A DNA stretch of 64,000 nt from Nocardioides sp. zg-1230 (GTDB taxonomy: Bacteria; Actinomycetota; Actinomycetes; Propionibacteriales; Nocardioidaceae): contig NZ_JABJQZ010000004.1 in assembly GCF_013155335.1 (NCBI RefSeq), positions 310,001 to 374,000 on the forward strand. The letters run 5' to 3'. The notes under the pieces were generated by a model. That model saw only the letters and a list, made by a program, of their open reading frames with translations. It was not told the DNA's origin and ran no database searches. Each line of letters opens with the position of its first letter. The first letter of the stretch is position 1. Positions 61,251 through 64,000 of this stretch are shown piece after piece. Made by a program: the position numbers and the translations under genes.

Positions 61251-64000
61251 TCACTTCACGACGTACAGGATGATCCTCTTGGACTTCGATCCGAAGGTCT
61301 GGGCGTTGCCGAGGTAGACCACCTGCAGCTTGTGCTTGCCCTTCTTGAGCTTCTTCAGCTTGAGCGTCTTCTTGCCCTTGTGGACCGGCGCCATGGTGAA
61401 CTGCGCGATCTTCTTGCCCTTGTCGAGGACCTGCACCACTCCGGTCGGGGTGGTGAGTCCGCTGACGGCGATCGTCACGCTCAGCTTGGCACGCTTTCCG
61501 ACCTTGACACGGGACGCCTTCAGCGCACCTGCGACAGTGGACTTCAGCCTGGCGACCGCCACGGCCGCCGAGTTGGCGGAGCCGTCGTTGAAGCCGGTCT
61601 TGGATGCCAGAACGGTCACCGCGACATTCCTGCCAGCGTCCTCAGTGGTGACGCGGTAGCTGGAACCCGTTGCGCTTGGGATCGGAGCTCCGTCGCGCAG
61701 CCACTGGTACTTGAACGTCGGTGACGACTCTGACCACGTACCGGGATCGACTTTCAGAGTGCTACCCGAGGCCGCGGTTCCCGTGATGACCGGCGGGACG
61801 GTTGCCTGCAGGGCGCCACCGGCCGAGCCAACGACGACGTTGCTCACGACCACGCTGTCCTGGAAGCCCGACTTCTTGCCCGTCGCCCGGAGGCTGATCT
61901 CCTTGCCGAGGTCGGTCACCGTCAGCGCGTAGGCGGACGTCGTGGCGCCGGAGATGTTCGCTCCGTTGCGCAGCCACTGGTAGGTGGTGGTGACATCGGG
62001 TTGGTTCCATACCGGTGCGGTGGCGACCAGACCGGCGCCGATGCCGGTGCCAGACGGCGCGGACACCTGCGGGCCAGCCACAGCGGAGAGGGTCTCCACC
62101 CGGACGGCGTTGGAATGGGCCACACCGTCGGTGTAGCCGGGTGCCGATACCGTGACGCGGAAGACGATGTCGCTGCCGGCATCCGCGGCGACGGGGGTGT
62201 AGGTCGTCGTCGTCTGGTCCGGGATGGGGACGCCGTTCCTCAGCCAGGCATACGAGTACGACAGCGTGCCGTACGTCGCCGGCCACGTTCCCCTGTTGCC
62301 AGTGAGCCGGTTGCCGACGGCGACCGGGCTACCAGTGATGGTGGGCGCCGTCACGTTCGCGATGGCGTCACCGGACGTGGGCGAGATGGGCAGGCTCGTG
62401 CTGATGCCGTCGATGTAGCCGGGCGCCTTGCCGGTCGCCTTGACTGTGATCGACTTGCCGAAGTCGGCGTTCACCAAAGTGTAGGACGTGCTCGTTGCCC
62501 CGCTGATGTTCGCGCCATCGCGCTGCCACTGGTACGTCGTCGTCACACTCACGCCACCCGGGCTCCACGAAGGCGGCGCGACCGTCAACGTCTTACCCAG
62601 ACCCGTGCCCTCGGGTGTGTTGATCGTGGGCCGGAGGATTGCCTGGAGCTGGCTGTTGACGTCGAAGGTGGAGCTCGCCTGTCCGATCGGGTTGCCGCTC
62701 GCGTCGCGGGCCGTGACGGTCCACCCATACGTGCCGCTGACCAGGTTGGTCACGGGCGCATATGCACTAGCGGCGGTGGTGAAGTTCTGCGTCGATCCAC
62801 CTGGCGCGACGAGCGCAACCGCATAGGACGCTGCGCCAGCAACCTGCCTCCACTGGAAGAGCGCTCCATTCGGTGGCGTCGATCCGCCCAGAGCAGGCGA
62901 GAGCAGCTGTACAGCACCCGCGGTCACGCGGAAACGACCTGCCACCGACCAGGGGCCCTTGTTCCCGTCAGAGTCCGTCCGACGCACGCGCCACAGGTAG
63001 TACTCGCTCGATACCGGGAGCGTGTCGATCGGAACGTACGCGGCGTTGCGAACGCCGCTTGCTGACGCGATCTTGTTCGCTGCCGAGAACGTGGCGTCGT
63101 CGTTGGCGTAGATCTCGATGTCGTAGGACTTGGCGAACGCTTGCGGTGTCCAGCGGAACGGGGTCGTGCCCGCAACCGCAGCGTTGCCGACTGGCGAGGT
63201 GAGGCTGACCTGCAGACTCTGCTTGGTGAACTGGTGGTACTCCGGAGTCGGGTTGATGCGCGACCAGGCCAGACCGTTGTCGTCTGAATCGACTGCCTGC
63301 ACACGCCAGTACAACTTGCCTTCGGGGTAGAGCTTGGTCAGCGCCGTGTAGGTCGGCTGGTCCACGAGCGCGCTGTCAATGAGCGCGCCAGCGAACGACG
63401 CGTCGTCGTCGACCTCGATGCGGTAGCGCTTGGCGGACTGGTTCGGCACCTCGCCCGTCTGCGCCCACGGCTGCTCCTGGTTGGTTTCCCAGTAGTCGGT
63501 CCACTTGAAAGTGACCTCGGTCCCGCTCGGATCCGTCGTCTGCTCCAGACCCCTGATCTCAGGAGACCGCTTCTTGAATGTGCCCTGCGCAACGTCGGTC
63601 TGCGAGACCGGGTCAGGGCCGCAGTTGAGCGCCGTCCGGCACGGACGGATGTGGTAGTAGTACGACTGCCCGGCCTGGCTGTCGGGATACGTGTGCGCCG
63701 TGTTGTCGAGCGCAGGTGCGTACATGGTGCTGGTCGTCGCTGGCACGGCGTTGCTGGGCTCGAGAAGATTCGTGAAGTTCGGGTCGCTCGCGACGTAGAC
63801 CATGTAGTACGACGCTCGGGGGTCGGTGTCCCACTTCAGCACGGGAGTGCTGGGCACAGTGCAGCCGCCACTGGAAGGCGTACACGGATTCTGCGGGCCG
63901 GCGAAGTTGTCGTCGAGCTGCTGGCCGTCCTGCGCGAGAGCATGACCATTCGTCGACCGGATCGGTTGGACCGTGAATCGTCCTTCTGGCCCGACGCCGA
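61251..64000 (-). CDS. Large secreted Ig/Fn3-like repeat protein, N-terminus outside window
   Basis: The frame is open from the stop at 61251 to the window edge, at least 916 codons; an internal GTG near 63857 is not the real start. The first part (64000-63200) has Fn3-like units (YYMVYVASDPNFTNL, YRIEVDDDASFAGALID, YDIEIYANDDATF). Four repeats of about 90 residues follow, each with a Y-Q-W-L-R-(D/N)-G-x-x-I core near 62530, 62245, 61975 and 61705. The C-terminal domain is a Lys-rich bacterial Ig-like module (PTGVVQVLDKGKKIAQF ... KKLKKGKHKLQVVYLG). There is no LPXTG, membrane anchor or catalytic motif in the visible part, so a secreted surface or adhesive protein is likely. Confidence 0.85.
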   Translation of the reverse strand, partial: GVGPEGRFTVQPIRSTNGHALAQDGQQLDDNFAGPQNPCTPSSGGCTVPSTPVLKWDTDPRASYYMVYVASDPNFTNLLEPSNAVPATTSTMYAPALDNTAHTYPDSQAGQSYYYHIRPCRTALNCGPDPVSQTDVAQGTFKKRSPEIRGLEQTTDPSGTEVTFKWTDYWETNQEQPWAQTGEVPNQSAKRYRIEVDDDASFAGALIDSALVDQPTYTALTKLYPEGKLYWRVQAVDSDDNGLAWSRINPTPEYHQFTKQSLQVSLTSPVGNAAVAGTTPFRWTPQAFAKSYDIEIYANDDATFSAANKIASASGVRNAAYVPIDTLPVSSEYYLWRVRRTDSDGNKGPWSVAGRFRVTAGAVQLLSPALGGSTPPNGALFQWRQVAGAASYAVALVAPGGSTQNFTTAASAYAPVTNLVSGTYGWTVTARDASGNPIGQASSTFDVNSQLQAILRPTINTPEGTGLGKTLTVAPPSWSPGGVSVTTTYQWQRDGANISGATSTSYTLVNADFGKSITVKATGKAPGYIDGISTSLPISPTSGDAIANVTAPTITGSPVAVGNRLTGNRGTWPATYGTLSYSYAWLRNGVPIPDQTTTTYTPVAADAGSDIVFRVTVSAPGYTDGVAHSNAVRVETLSAVAGPQVSAPSGTGIGAGLVATAPVWNQPDVTTTYQWLRNGANISGATTSAYALTVTDLGKEISLRATGKKSGFQDSVVVSNVVVGSAGGALQATVPPVITGTAASGSTLKVDPGTWSESSPTFKYQWLRDGAPIPSATGSSYRVTTEDAGRNVAVTVLASKTGFNDGSANSAAVAVARLKSTVAGALKASRVKVGKRAKLSVTIAVSGLTTPTGVVQVLDKGKKIAQFTMAPVHKGKKTLKLKKLKKGKHKLQVVYLGNAQTFGSKSKRIILYVVK

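Overview
The window is 64 kb of very GC-rich DNA with the gene content, gene order and promoter style of an actinobacterium. The best fit is the Nocardioidaceae (Nocardioides-like). This rests on the erpA - adenosine kinase - ctaC/D/F ... qcrCAB - ctaE - trpD order, the GluP-free PspA/PspAA/HtpX/PspAB cluster, the rimP-nusA-ylxR-infB-rbfA-truB cluster, and many leaderless GTG/ATG starts. Assignment to a genus is inference from protein content, not a database result. No tRNA, rRNA, CRISPR array, prophage or complete insertion sequence was seen.

Layout. 1-0.75 kb: end of a ferritin-like (DUF4439) gene pair. 0.87-7.1 kb: translation and ribosome maturation operon (rimP, nusA, ylxR, infB, rbfA, truB). 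7.3-10.2 kb: a secreted protein, ribF and a membrane protein. 10.3-20.2 kb: a PTS island with ptsH-fruA-fruK-fruR on the minus strand, and ptsI, an unusual double-Rossmann dehydrogenase, mtlA and mtlF on the plus strand. No classical mtlD is present, so the dehydrogenase is the candidate polyol-phosphate dehydrogenase. 20.2-22.4 kb: a lone molybdopterin oxidoreductase. 22.5-28.8 kb: small membrane protein, rpsO, pnp, M16 peptidase, methyltransferase, dapB. 29-31.6 kb: azlCD, a small membrane protein, a GNAT enzyme and a DUF3043 protein. 31.8-35.5 kb: envelope-stress cluster pspA-pspAA-htpX-pspAB and an orphan histidine kinase. 35.5-43 kb: AlkZ-like protein, nadA, secreted RCC1-repeat protein, glgC, GNAT, SRPBCC and glycerate kinase. 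43-44.4 kb: a putative endonuclease-fold gene bracketed by palindromic repeats. 44.4-47.6 kb: erpA, adenosine kinase, tusA and a cysteine desulfurase. 47.8-57.9 kb: the aa3 oxidase / cytochrome bc1 supercomplex genes (ctaC, ctaD, ctaF, qcrB, qcrA, qcrC, ctaE, ctaG-like) with an L,D-transpeptidase in the middle. 58-61.2 kb: a degenerate receiver protein, trpD, and a three-gene membrane cluster whose middle gene (HTTM-like) is frameshifted. 61.25 kb to the end: a very large secreted Ig/Fn3-like repeat protein, truncated by the window edge.

Regulation visible in the DNA. At least a dozen transcription units have an actinobacterial -10 hexamer (TANNNT or a near match) ending 6-8 nt before the start codon, so leaderless mRNAs seem to be common here. 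The mtlA promoter carries an exactly spaced repeated half-site plus a GTGA-N6-TCAC (CRP/GlxR-type) site. ptsI has a TGTTG-N5-CAACA operator candidate over its -35. infB has a hairpin that buries its Shine-Dalgarno sequence, and pnp has a row of leader hairpins.

The least explained feature is a set of intergenic palindromic repeat families. They fill every convergent gene gap longer than 100 bp (10.2, 27.3, 28.9 and 52.3 kb) and also flank the endonuclease-like gene at 43.2-44.2 kb.
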